From: a virus
Direction: 5' to 3' (one strand)
Length of the DNA stretch: 37,544 nt
IMG/VR virus record: IMGVR_UViG_3300050821_001813
Span: 1-37,544 of that record
The position numbers were made by a program, and so were the translations under genes. Under the pieces are notes generated by a model. It ran no database searches, had not been told where the DNA came from, and was given only the letters and a program-made list of their open reading frames with translations. Shown here piece by piece: positions 1 through 6,460 of this stretch; within the stretch, counting starts at the first letter, position 1; each line of letters opens with the position of its first letter.

Positions 1-100
1 TCTGTCTAACAACTAAACCAATACAGAGCAAGAGTAAACCCAACATCCACAATGTTGCTAGATTCGCCATTTTGAACGTTTCCAATCTCTACTAATGTTA

Positions 101-219
101 TTAGAATTTAATAGCCGCTATAGTCCCGATCTGCAATCTAATCCGCAGCCAATAGAAGTATGTTAACCCGTACTCGGCGCAGTTGTCGTAAACGCATTAT
201 AGCGGCTATTAAATTCTAA
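101..219. repeat. 22-bp perfect inverted repeat around a 75-nt core
   Basis: Arms at 101-122 and 198-219 are exact reverse complements, beginning TTAGAATTTAATAGCC. The core holds a small CTGC/GCAG hairpin. The element lies beyond the last gene of the leftward operon, so it could be a transcript-end structure, a recombination site or a small mobile element. No open reading frame is seen in it. The repeat is certain; its role is unknown. Confidence 0.85.
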
Positions 220-225
220 CTAGGC

Positions 226-249
226 CGGTGCGCTTTGGGTGTCGCACCG
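226..249. repeat. 7-bp hairpin between the larger inverted repeats
   Basis: CGGTGCG (226-232) is the reverse complement of CGCACCG (243-249). It sits between the 22-bp and 12-bp inverted repeats, so positions 101-331 form a chain of three hairpins with no coding content. It may be the structured 3' end of the leftward transcripts. Confidence 0.6.
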
Positions 250-290
250 TTTAACTATGGGCCTGTCCCTTAGCACCTAGCAGGTTAGGA

Positions 291-331
291 GTCTAGTAGA
301 TATCGGCCCGATTACCAAGTATCTACTAGAC
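291..331 (-). terminator. 12-bp inverted repeat after the leftward operon
   Basis: GTCTAGTAGATA (291-302) is exactly complementary to TATCTACTAGAC (320-331). It lies 16 bases beyond the stop of the last leftward gene. No T-run follows, so an intrinsic terminator is likely but not typical. The CTAGTAG core also recurs at about 5.1 kb. Confidence 0.5.
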
Positions 332-346
332 TAGTTAGAAAACTTA

Positions 347-604
347 TTAGTTGACGGTATAGCTGCCAGCCGTCGCCGGATTCGGCTCCGTTGCGGCATC
401 CGTGAGCGCACGTTTTGCGGAACCATGCAGGATGGCCAAGGGCTCCTGAGACTCGACCAGAGCAAGCATGACCAAAGTTGCCAGTACCGGGTTGTCGGTA
501 GCGATCTTTTCGGCCACATTGCCGACTTCGACGATTGACTCGTGTACGGCCTGAAGCTTATCGATAAGCTCCTGAGTCAAGATTTTGCGTTCGGTAACGT
601 TCAT
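347..604 (-). CDS. Small hypothetical protein, last gene of the leftward arm
   Basis: This 85-residue protein has no recognised family. The first half is predicted helical and amphipathic (ELIDKLQAVHESIVEVGNVA), the middle is hydrophobic (LATLVMLALVE), and the tail is small and polar. The start is supported by AGAAGGAG 6 bases upstream. It has its own candidate promoter (640-668) and ends just before strong inverted repeats, so it is probably a separately transcribed accessory gene. Function is not inferred. Confidence 0.6.
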   Translation of the reverse strand: MNVTERKILTQELIDKLQAVHESIVEVGNVAEKIATDNPVLATLVMLALVESQEPLAILHGSAKRALTDAATEPNPATAGSYTVN

Positions 605-639
605 TTTGTTTCTCCTTCTAAATTTGCCTTACATTTTCA

Positions 640-668
640 AGAGTAACGCAGATTGGGTAATTTGTCAA
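640..668 (-). promoter_or_regulatory. Candidate sigma70 promoter TTGACA-N17-TACTCT
   Basis: On the minus strand, TTGACA (663-668) is 17 bases from TACTCT (640-645). The -10 is weak, but the -35 and its flanks (CTTGACAAA) match the other promoters of this phage. It would drive the 85-residue gene at 347-604. Confidence 0.5.
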
Positions 669-699
669 GACTTTTTTTAAATTTATCTGTGGAAAACTT

Positions 700-1029
700 T
701 CAAACTTTGGTAATTGGGTTGTCTTTTAACTCTTGAAAATCACCCTTTGATTCGCACCATGTTGTATGTATATCCGTCTCTGTTACGGCGAAGATAACCC
801 CGTATCGATCCTTCAAGTCGGGGAATTCATCCCGCTCACTGTCGCCTATAACAATGAAGTGTACGACCATCCCCACATCATAGACGGACTCGCAATCACC
901 GTTCTGGATGCAATCCCAGAAGTAAGGAATCGAAATGTGTTCACCTTGAAATATTCCGGGTGAGGTAATTGTATCGTCCGAATCAACTTCATACTGCTCG
1001 CGATATTCGCTTGCAATTGCGATAACCAT
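700..1029 (-). CDS. Hypothetical acidic protein
   Basis: This 109-residue protein is acidic with no signal peptide or membrane segment. It has alternating beta-like stretches (VVHFIVIGD, YGVIFAVTETD). No family is recognised. The start has ATAGGAGA upstream, and a good promoter lies immediately before it (1050-1078). The rightward frame inside it (766-963) is a shadow. Function unknown. Confidence 0.65.
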   Translation of the reverse strand: MVIAIASEYREQYEVDSDDTITSPGIFQGEHISIPYFWDCIQNGDCESVYDVGMVVHFIVIGDSERDEFPDLKDRYGVIFAVTETDIHTTWCESKGDFQELKDNPITKV

Positions 1030-1049
1030 TTGAATTCTCCTATCCTAAA

Positions 1050-1078
1050 TTTGTACCAAACTTATGAGAGATTGTCAA
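1050..1078 (-). promoter_or_regulatory. Sigma70-type promoter TTGACA-N17-TACAAA
   Basis: On the minus strand, TTGACA (1073-1078) is 17 bases from TACAAA (1050-1055). It lies about 20 bases before the start of the 109-residue gene, and its -35 context GCTTGACAA is shared with the other leftward promoters. Confidence 0.6.
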
Positions 1079-1090
1079 GCATTTTCTTTG

Positions 1091-1126
1091 AGTACCAAAG
1101 TACCATTGAGTACCAATGAAGTACCA
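1091..1126. repeat. Four AGTACCA repeats
   Basis: AGTACCA occurs at 1091, 1099, 1109 and 1120 (spacings 8, 10 and 11). TACCAAAGTACCAT here is the reverse complement of a sequence at about 4.50 kb. The array lies upstream of the promoter at 1050-1078 on the minus strand, which fits a regulator-binding cluster. The repeats are certain; the role is inferred. Confidence 0.6.
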
Positions 1127-1235
1127 GTACGGTTTTGTTAGCGTTTTAGCTCTAGGACAGCCAAGCCACAATAGCGCGTTATAGCGCAAGGTAAAGCGAT
1201 TTAGTTAACAATACCGATTTCACAGGGAGAATAAC

Positions 1236-1322
1236 ATGCTCGCGTATCTGCAAAATCTGCACTTGATCGTTCCGGTTATCATTGCGGCATTCGGGCTGCT
1301 CTACTGCAACGGGGCATTTTAG
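1236..1322 (+). CDS. Possible 28-residue membrane peptide
   Basis: ATG follows GGGAGAATAAC, giving a good SD. The peptide reads MLAYLQNLH followed by one hydrophobic helix (LIVPVIIAAFGLLYC). It is the only rightward candidate in an otherwise leftward region. Size and shape suit a tiny phage membrane peptide, but length alone gives little proof. Confidence 0.4.
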   Translation: MLAYLQNLHLIVPVIIAAFGLLYCNGAF

Positions 1323-1331
1323 GCAATAGGT

Positions 1332-1415
1332 TTAGTACTCCCGTTGACGTGCAAGCAAGAGCAAGAGAGCAATTGCGAGTAGTTGCGGTATGGCGACATA
1401 GCCAAGTGTAATCAT
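1332..1415 (-). CDS. 27-residue membrane peptide
   Basis: The start ATG overlaps the upstream gene's TGA (ATGA) and follows GAGGAGGT, an unusually strong SD. The peptide is almost entirely one transmembrane helix (PQLLAIALLLLLA) with a basic end (RQREY). The coupling and SD make it a credible gene. A small membrane effector is possible, but no family is recognised. Confidence 0.6.
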   Translation of the reverse strand: MITLGYVAIPQLLAIALLLLLARQREY

Positions 1416-1534
1416 TTGCTTTTTACCTCCTCGTATTCAGTGACCGTTGCCTTGACTATGCGCGTTGAGCCCCGACTTAGGATGGTAGGTCCATTGTCGG
1501 GATACGTGTACTCAACAATCCAGATATGTTTCAT
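1412..1534 (-). CDS. 40-residue hypothetical protein
   Basis: This small soluble protein (MKHIWIVEYTYPDNG...) resembles a short beta-hairpin. Its ATG overlaps the stop of the 73-residue gene upstream (ATGA), and its own stop overlaps the start of the membrane peptide at 1332. Three genes are thus chained by four-base overlaps, which supports translation. Function unknown. Confidence 0.6.
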   Translation of the reverse strand: MKHIWIVEYTYPDNGPTILSRGSTRIVKATVTEYEEVKSK

Positions 1535-1752
1535 TGAGCTATACCTTCCCCTCTGGTAGCGCGTACCGAACTTGTAGTCATTGGTTGGCCCTTGGACCGC
1601 GAGACAATCCAGTTGCAGACATTGCTTTCCATGCGTCCAAGTGAGTCATAGACAGCGCTCACTAACTCATGGGTGAGATATGCCGTTTCCTTGGATGCGC
1701 GTAATGTCTCAATCCGATTAAGCGCTCCGTCGATTGTATCAAAGCTTTCCAT
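1531..1752 (-). CDS. Small helical hypothetical protein
   Basis: This 73-residue protein is predicted alpha-helical over residues 1-50 (IDGALNRIETLRASKE, ELVSAVYDSLGRM) with a polar basic tail. It is the first member of the ATGA-coupled trio 1332-1752. It follows the two-helix membrane protein at 1765 by 12 bases, and an SD-like AGGAGA lies before the start. No family is recognised. Confidence 0.6.
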   Translation of the reverse strand: MESFDTIDGALNRIETLRASKETAYLTHELVSAVYDSLGRMESNVCNWIVSRSKGQPMTTSSVRATRGEGIAQ

Positions 1753-1764
1753 TGTCCTATTCTC

Positions 1765-1974
1765 CTAGTAGTTGATATTGATTACTGTTTTCTTGTTTGT
1801 CTTGATTGCCTGTGAAATCTCTTCACCGGTTAACAAGACAGCGACTGTTAGCAGGGTAATGTAATCGTGTAATGGCTTGTCATGTATAGCGCAATCGATC
1901 AATCCGCAACTTAGACTGAGCCACATAAGACTAACTAAGACTGACTTGAATCCTTCCCATATAGCCTTGAACAT
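1765..1974 (-). CDS. Small membrane protein with two predicted helices
   Basis: This 69-residue protein has two hydrophobic stretches, about residues 10-27 (FKSVLVSLMWLSLSCGLI) and 38-50 (DYITLLTVAVLLTG), with a polar lysine-rich tail. It should sit in the inner membrane. A 15-bp palindrome (1989-2003) lies directly upstream of its SD (AGAATAGG), so it may be controlled by whatever binds there. Function unknown. Confidence 0.6.
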   Translation of the reverse strand: MFKAIWEGFKSVLVSLMWLSLSCGLIDCAIHDKPLHDYITLLTVAVLLTGEEISQAIKTNKKTVININY

Positions 1975-1988
1975 ACCTATTCTCCATT

Positions 1989-2003
1989 CTGTATAATGTA
2001 CAG
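1989..2003. promoter_or_regulatory. 15-bp palindrome, candidate operator
   Basis: CTGTATAATGTACAG lies 15 bases upstream of the start of the membrane-protein gene at 1974. It belongs to a set of near-identical palindromes also found at 2868, 3861, 4661, 4760, 4889, 5705, 6245, 6415 and 34486. Confidence 0.55.
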
Positions 2004-2022
2004 AGCGGCTTTCCCGCTCTGC

Positions 2023-2856
2023 TTAAGCTTGCTTGACTTCAATCCCTTGTTTGGTCAGTTGATCGATAATGAATTGCTCTGGATTCTTATACCATTGCTC
2101 ATTCTGCTCATAGTGCATCTTTCCAAAGTACACGTCACCCCAATCGCATTGCTGTAGGTCATGGGGCATTCCGTAAGACATACCGCATTCTCTATGCTCT
2201 TTAGGATTTAGTTCCAATGCGCGAAACAAGAGACGCCTTAACATGGAAGGATGCCCCGACATGAACATTAACCGCGCCATGTCCAAGGGTTGATTAGCTG
2301 TCTTGACGATTGTACGGAATTCAATCTTGCCGGTGTGGAATGGGGTATGCGAGATAATCTCTACTTTCTTATGTGAGTACTCAAGTAACTCAACCAATGC
2401 AGCTATGACAGCGCCACGTCTAATGATTGATTCCGTTGATATGCCGCATGAGGCAATGTTATTGATAACAATTCTGACAACATTATCGCCATCGTTCTCT
2501 ATGATGTGTTCTTCGAATCGATACCATACTTCGGGTTCCCCACGGTGGACACGTGCCATATCGAAGTCAATACCTTCCACGTCGTAATGAATAACCGGTG
2601 TCGCAATCTTGTCTAGTACTTTGTTGATTAATCCTTCAGAGAGTACACGTGCCTCTGATACCTTTTCTTCCCACCCTGATACCGCTAGAGACAATGCAGC
2701 GCTGTAGTTTGGCGTACCGGTAAATTCAGAGTCATTCTTTTCGCTAGCATCGTTATAATGGTTCGAGGGGAGATTTTGCTTACAGTATTCTAGCCAATCT
2801 CCCCATGAGTCAAAGTCTAGTAACTTTGCGCCATTCGTGTTTACTGATTCGATCAT
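2023..2856 (-). CDS. DUF7192-like phage protein, partner of the AAA+ ATPase
   Basis: This 277-residue protein has the pattern I associate with the DUF7192 phage family: GWEE near residue 62, a central VEGIDFDMARVHRGEPE segment, then VRIVINNIASCGISTESI and a hydrophobic RRGAVIAALVELLE helix. Such proteins are commonly encoded beside MoxR/CobS-like ATPases, as here (next gene upstream, 39-base gap). That suggests it is a substrate or partner of the ATPase; the biochemical role is not known. A 15-bp palindrome sits 12 bases before its start. The family call is from memory of the motif, not a search. Confidence 0.7.
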   Translation of the reverse strand: MIESVNTNGAKLLDFDSWGDWLEYCKQNLPSNHYNDASEKNDSEFTGTPNYSAALSLAVSGWEEKVSEARVLSEGLINKVLDKIATPVIHYDVEGIDFDMARVHRGEPEVWYRFEEHIIENDGDNVVRIVINNIASCGISTESIIRRGAVIAALVELLEYSHKKVEIISHTPFHTGKIEFRTIVKTANQPLDMARLMFMSGHPSMLRRLLFRALELNPKEHRECGMSYGMPHDLQQCDWGDVYFGKMHYEQNEQWYKNPEQFIIDQLTKQGIEVKQA

Positions 2857-2867
2857 AAATCCCCCGT

Positions 2868-2882
2868 CTGTACAGTGTACTA
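2868..2882. promoter_or_regulatory. 15-bp palindrome, candidate operator
   Basis: CTGTACAGTGTACTA, an imperfect copy, lies 12 bases upstream of the start at 2856. The placement resembles the copy at 1989, directly before a leftward gene. Confidence 0.5.
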
Positions 2883-2895
2883 TGGATTCCCTGAA

Positions 2896-4128
2896 TTAAA
2901 ACTTAGGGAGAGGATTATTCTTGAGGATACGGATTACGCTGTCTTTATCGTATCCACGGAATACAAGCATGTGGGCGCATTCTTCAGGGGAGAATTCATC
3001 CAGCAACCTTGCACCCTTGATCGACGCGCGGGGAGTAACAGGTAACTTAGGGTCATATTGTGCGCAATACGTACGTGTAGCCTGTACCCAAGCGACCCAT
3101 TTGATTGTACGTGCCTTGTCATCATGCTGTGCGAGGGATAATTCCCGCTCAAAACCTGTGTCATAGGTCCAATTGAGGAATACGAACCTATCACGGATTG
3201 CGCCGGATAGTACTTGCCGCTCGGGGAACATTGGGTTATGTCCAAAGCCTGTAGTATTACCCGTTGCGATGCAAATGAAATCGGGATGCCGCTTGACTTG
3301 GCCGCAAGGGAATGCCCCGTTACCGTTCGCTAGAGCAGAATTAAGCGCTGTAAGCAAGTTACCCGAAGCGTTGTCGATTTCATCGATAAGGAAAATCCCC
3401 CCCTCTGTATAGCGCTTGTAGAATTCCGTTGCAACGTACTCGCCATTGGCATCGTTGTAACCAATCAAACGGGATTCACTTGTCTGGATTGTCAAGGCCA
3501 CATACCCGAATGGCAGATTCAAAGCTTTCGCCACATACTCCCCTGCTGTACTCTTACCTGTACCGGGCTCACCGTACAAGTACACATCCATACCGGACGT
3601 TACCAGTTTGAGCAACTTTTCAAATGACTCATGCTGTCTACCGATATCAACCTTGTCACCCGTTGCGCGATTTTCGACAACGATAGTATGAACCGCGTTA
3701 TCGATCATAGCTTGTAAACGGGGTTCAATACCGCTCAAAGCGGAGTCTATCTTCGCCGTCAATCCGTCGACATTGGCCGTGAGTCTACCGGTTAGATGTG
3801 GCACTAATGCCGTTGCCATACTCGAAAGAAAATCGCCATTATCAGGCATTGCTTTGCTCTCCGTATATTGTACAGGGTCATGTGTTGAAGGGTGTTCAGA
3901 CGGGTAGGGAATGTCACCCGCACGTTTATCTTGACGTGCACGCAATAGGCTAACGGTATAAGGATTGTCTACCTTGCCATCACATGCAATGTGCCATGCG
4001 GCACGCTGTAACCCATCCGGCCTAGGTTTGCGAGTCCATGCGATTTCATCGGCATCCAAGGGATGATTAGTAAATCCTTTGATTGCCCGTCCACACTTGA
4101 CGCATAATCCGTCGAATCGTGCTTTCAT
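2896..4128 (-). CDS. MoxR/CobS-like AAA+ ATPase
   Basis: This 410-residue protein has a typical Walker A (GEPGTGKST, residues 186-194) and Walker B (IFLIDEID, 245-252), a sensor-1-like ICIATGNTTG (about 285-294) and a GAIRDRF arginine-finger region. The N-terminus carries a Cys pair (CVKCG, residues 9-13), probably zinc binding, then a helical linker. MoxR/dynein-type ATPases remodel partner proteins; in phages they often pair with the neighbouring DUF7192-type gene. Start: ATG overlapping the end of the 83-residue gene region by close spacing (2 bases). A palindrome copy lies inside the gene at 3861. Confidence 0.9.
   Translation of the reverse strand: MKARFDGLCVKCGRAIKGFTNHPLDADEIAWTRKPRPDGLQRAAWHIACDGKVDNPYTVSLLRARQDKRAGDIPYPSEHPSTHDPVQYTESKAMPDNGDFLSSMATALVPHLTGRLTANVDGLTAKIDSALSGIEPRLQAMIDNAVHTIVVENRATGDKVDIGRQHESFEKLLKLVTSGMDVYLYGEPGTGKSTAGEYVAKALNLPFGYVALTIQTSESRLIGYNDANGEYVATEFYKRYTEGGIFLIDEIDNASGNLLTALNSALANGNGAFPCGQVKRHPDFICIATGNTTGFGHNPMFPERQVLSGAIRDRFVFLNWTYDTGFERELSLAQHDDKARTIKWVAWVQATRTYCAQYDPKLPVTPRASIKGARLLDEFSPEECAHMLVFRGYDKDSVIRILKNNPLPKF
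3861..3875. promoter_or_regulatory. 15-bp palindrome inside the ATPase gene
   Basis: CCGTATATTGTACAG differs by one base from the copy at 4661. Its position within a coding sequence argues against a simple promoter operator and is more like dispersed regulator sites. Confidence 0.45.
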
Positions 4129-4130
4129 GA

Positions 4131-4382
4131 CTATTTAACCTCCGTGGGGGGAAAGTCATAGCATTTGATACTAACCGATTTAATCGGACGCCTATAATGC
4201 GCCATACGATTGATGCTGGCATCCCATCCAAATTGCTTTGCAAATTGCGAATCTAATGACTCACCTAACGCGATTGCCTCATTCTGCAAGATTGGATTCG
4301 CACTCTTTTGCTTTGAACGGAGAGTGAGTGCAAATAAGATTGTTTCAGCATCTTCGGAGCTAATGTGTAGAGTTATCTGCAT
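4131..4382 (-). CDS. Small hypothetical protein upstream of the ATPase
   Basis: This 83-residue protein begins MQITLHISSEDAETILFAL and continues with a helix containing EAIALGESLDSQFAKQF. It ends 2 bases before the ATPase start, so both are probably co-translated. No family is recognised. It is the first gene of this leftward operon; the long non-coding region at 4383-5442 lies upstream and must hold the operon promoter. Confidence 0.6.
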   Translation of the reverse strand: MQITLHISSEDAETILFALTLRSKQKSANPILQNEAIALGESLDSQFAKQFGWDASINRMAHYRRPIKSVSIKCYDFPPTEVK

Positions 4383-4660
4383 TGATTTTTACTCCTGTGC
4401 TTGATTAGGCAAGCGAACCAATTAGGGGAATTCCCCTGTAATGAAGATACGCTTCTATATGTAGATTGCAAGCGAAAAATACAAAATTGCCAAAAATAAT
4501 TATGGTACTTTGGTATTACCCGTCTATCAGACTTTGGCACGATAATTGCTTACAAGCGCTTGCCGATAGGCTCAATTATTCGCTAGTTATTCGCTTTTAT
4601 ATATGCTGAATGAAATAGTTTGGCAGAGTGATTGCATACAGCGTCCGGTACTTTCGTGTT

Positions 4661-4675
4661 CTGTATATTGTACAG
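4661..4675. promoter_or_regulatory. 15-bp palindrome, best-conserved copy
   Basis: CTGTATATTGTACAG, in the non-coding region upstream of the leftward ATPase operon. It is the closest copy to the consensus. Confidence 0.55.
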
Positions 4676-4759
4676 AATGGCAGGATGATTGCTTGCACTG
4701 TCTAGTACTTTAGTGCATAGCATATTTGCCTGTTTGGTTAGTCAATTGCTTGTCACAAT

Positions 4760-4774
4760 CCGTATATTGTACAG
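4760..4774. promoter_or_regulatory. 15-bp palindrome
   Basis: CCGTATATTGTACAG lies about 100 bases from the copy at 4661, within a repeated unit of similar length. Confidence 0.55.
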
Positions 4775-4888
4775 AGTGAGACGCGCATTGGCTTGAAATA
4801 GATCATATAGAGTGAAACACGGGGAGGAACAAGACAGACAGATAGACAGAAGGATTAAACACGGGTAGCCGGATAAGAGTTAACAAGT

Positions 4889-4903
4889 CTGTACAACGTA
4901 CTA
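4889..4903. promoter_or_regulatory. 15-bp palindrome, diverged copy
   Basis: CTGTACAACGTACTA, a more distant member of the set in the same non-coding region. Confidence 0.4.
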
Positions 4904-5382
4904 GAATCTAGTGGAATGAGGAGGAGGGGAAAGCTACGCTTTAACTAATTTATTAGTTGATAGACTACTTAAACGACATGTGTTGTTAAGATTCATTATG
5001 TAGAATTGAATACATGAGGGGAGTTTCCATTTAAATTCAATAACTTACAGCGCTCAAATCTTGACACTAAAACAAGATGCCCCGAATACTCCCAGTCGAG
5101 TCAGAATCTAGTAGAATTAGAATCCAAATTAAGTCTAGTAGTATCAAGCAGATGCCAAACCAACCCTACAATTTAGACGACGCGGCAGGAGCCCGGTACC
5201 CCATAGCGGCAGCGGCGGCAACGGACCCGGCCAACCAACCCTTTCCTACCTATTACAACTAGTTAATTAGTTTTTAGCTAACCATCCCTATTTACACATA
5301 CTTAGGGTACTCTATATAGGATACCGACCAGTAGTTATGGAGATTCGTTACAGGCAAGGCTATACAAGGTAGATAATAGACA

Positions 5383-5423
5383 CAAAAAGACCCCTACCAG
5401 ACCGGTTAGGGTCCAATAGGGGT
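5383..5423 (-). terminator. Intrinsic terminator of the leftward RlpA operon
   Basis: Read leftwards, ACCCCTA (5417-5423) pairs with TAGGGGT (5390-5396) and is followed by CTTTTTGT. It lies 20 bases after the stop of the coiled-coil gene at 5443 and matches a standard Rho-independent terminator. Confidence 0.8.
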
Positions 5424-5442
5424 TCGTTTAGGACAGGATAGG

Positions 5443-5550
5443 TTAGTTACGGTACAGTTTGATACCTACAACGGCTAGGAGACGATCCACAAGGGTTTCT
5501 AGTTCCTTTACACGGGCTTCCAGTATCCTGATACGCTCGTACGGTTCCAT
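5443..5550 (-). CDS. 35-residue coiled-coil peptide
   Basis: This short protein reads MEPYERIRILEARVKELET with a heptad pattern of I/L/V through residue 29. GAGAGGT lies 5 bases before the ATG, and the start is 1 base from the stop of the previous gene. A terminator follows. The SD, coupling and heptads support a real small gene. The role is unknown; oligomerisation is likely. Confidence 0.65.
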   Translation of the reverse strand: MEPYERIRILEARVKELETLVDRLLAVVGIKLYRN

Positions 5551-5551
5551 G

Positions 5552-5896
5552 TTAACCTCTCTGGTTCCTAGTCATAAAGTCTCTGTACTTCTGTTTAAGG
5601 GTACGCACATCGAATAGATCATATTCAAGATCGTCAATACAGTCCCTTACGATATTACCGGCTTCGACGTAGTCTATGATCCTATCTAGGTCTGTAGCTG
5701 TAGTCTGTACAGTATACAGATAGGCCCGGATAGACCATAACTTCTGTATAGCTATAATTAAACGATCCTTCTCTGAGATTTGATCCCATATGACTTCTAC
5801 AGGGAAACTTGATACAAATTCAGTAGGTTGCCAACTCTCAGTCCACTTTTGCATAGAATTCTTTGGTATATTATACGGTTTAATAAGTTCTGTCAT
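5552..5896 (-). CDS. Hypothetical protein
   Basis: This 114-residue protein is mostly helical (DRLIIAIQKLWSIRAYLYTVQ; YVEAGNIVRDCIDDLEYDLF) and contains no recognisable motif. It belongs to the leftward operon ending at the terminator at 5383, with a 1-base gap to the gene upstream. A 15-bp palindrome copy (5705-5719) lies within it. Function unknown. Confidence 0.65.
   Translation of the reverse strand: MTELIKPYNIPKNSMQKWTESWQPTEFVSSFPVEVIWDQISEKDRLIIAIQKLWSIRAYLYTVQTTATDLDRIIDYVEAGNIVRDCIDDLEYDLFDVRTLKQKYRDFMTRNQRG
5705..5719. promoter_or_regulatory. 15-bp palindrome inside a gene
   Basis: CTGTACAGTATACAG, within the 114-residue gene. It is the same palindrome type as at 4661. Confidence 0.45.
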
Positions 5897-5897
5897 G

Positions 5898-6116
5898 TTA
5901 CTCCTCTCTTATTTCATTTATAATAGGTTGGACATTTCCTAGTCGAACCCAATCGTATATTGGTTGTCTCCAGAACCCTTTTGTAGCGTCATACTTAATA
6001 TACACAACTTTATCAGAGATTCCTACTATGGTTCCGGCATGGGCACCAGTATAAGGAAGTCCTAATAAACTATTACCACTTGTAGATACTACACGATCCC
6101 CTAACTTGAAGTCCAT
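5898..6116 (-). CDS. Small SH3/KOW-like beta-barrel protein
   Basis: This 72-residue protein starts MDFKLGDRVVSTSG and continues with beta-strand pattern (HAGTIVGISDKVVYIKYD). The early GDRV...G.I.G pattern resembles KOW/SH3-type small barrels seen in many phage and ribosome-associated proteins. It is sandwiched in the operon by gaps of 1-2 bases. The fold is an inference from pattern; function is unknown. Confidence 0.6.
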   Translation of the reverse strand: MDFKLGDRVVSTSGNSLLGLPYTGAHAGTIVGISDKVVYIKYDATKGFWRQPIYDWVRLGNVQPIINEIREE

Positions 6117-6118
6117 GT

Positions 6119-6460
6119 TTAATACTCTCCTCTCTTTATTACCTTTACTAGTAAAATACCAGACCCTTTTTTAACAGACAGGCCCAAGTCTATATACAGC
6201 TTCTTGCTTAAATCTAATCCCTTTCCTACTTTCCGGTCTGTAATCTGTACAATATACGATTTACCAGACAAAGGATTTGTAAGTTTAATCCAAGTTCCCA
6301 AGGGATACCGATTGAAGGCTACTGTATATCGATCCTCATGGAACAGTTCCCCATTAGCCATCTTACGATTCTCATATCTAGGGGCGTAATACGTAGCAGT
6401 AGCTTTTACCGCCTCTGTATTTTGTACAGCAAGAACTAGATTAAGTAGATGTATAATCAT
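6119..6460 (-). CDS. RlpA-like double-psi beta-barrel protein, possible cell-wall enzyme
   Basis: This 113-residue protein matches the RlpA/expansin-like double-psi barrel: ATYYAP then KMANGE.F near residues 22-40, FNRYPLGTWIKLTNP (about 49-63), VQITDR (71-76) and LDLSKKLYIDLGL (about 82-94) before a closing GSGILLVKV strand. In bacterial RlpA this fold cleaves peptidoglycan, with a His and an Asp important. Here ITDR holds the Asp; the usual AAH is replaced by VAF. The N-terminus (MIIHLLNLVLAVQ) is a short signal or anchor. It could assist host lysis or wall entry. It overlaps the next gene by 4 bases. Confidence 0.75.
   Translation of the reverse strand: MIIHLLNLVLAVQNTEAVKATATYYAPRYENRKMANGELFHEDRYTVAFNRYPLGTWIKLTNPLSGKSYIVQITDRKVGKGLDLSKKLYIDLGLSVKKGSGILLVKVIKRGEY
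6245..6259. promoter_or_regulatory. 15-bp palindrome inside the RlpA-like gene
   Basis: CTGTACAATATACGA, nearly the reverse complement of the 3861 and 4760 copies. Confidence 0.4.
6415..6429. promoter_or_regulatory. 15-bp palindrome near the RlpA-like start
   Basis: CTGTATTTTGTACAG lies within the first 15 codons of the RlpA-like gene. Confidence 0.45.

Larger units (their letters stand above)
4383..5442. other. 1.06-kb mostly non-coding region with palindromes and repeats
   Basis: No convincing gene is seen here. It holds three or four copies of the 15-bp palindrome (4661, 4760, 4889), a short inverted copy (4504-4515, GGTACTTTGGTA) of the repeat at 1093, and diverged repeated units containing TGATTGC followed by GTACTTT (about 4620-4660 and 4676-4720). 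It also has an ACAGACAGATAGACAGA run near 4830 and a near-repeat AGAATCTAGTnGAAT (4902 and 5102). The content suits a control region or replication origin; which one is inference. Confidence 0.6.

Noticed and set aside
766-963. 65-residue rightward ORF
   Set aside because: Antisense to the better-supported 109-residue gene with its own promoter and SD.
5077-5262. 61-residue rightward ORF in the non-coding region
   Set aside because: No SD, low-complexity Ala stretch and no neighbours on the strand. Kept as non-coding.
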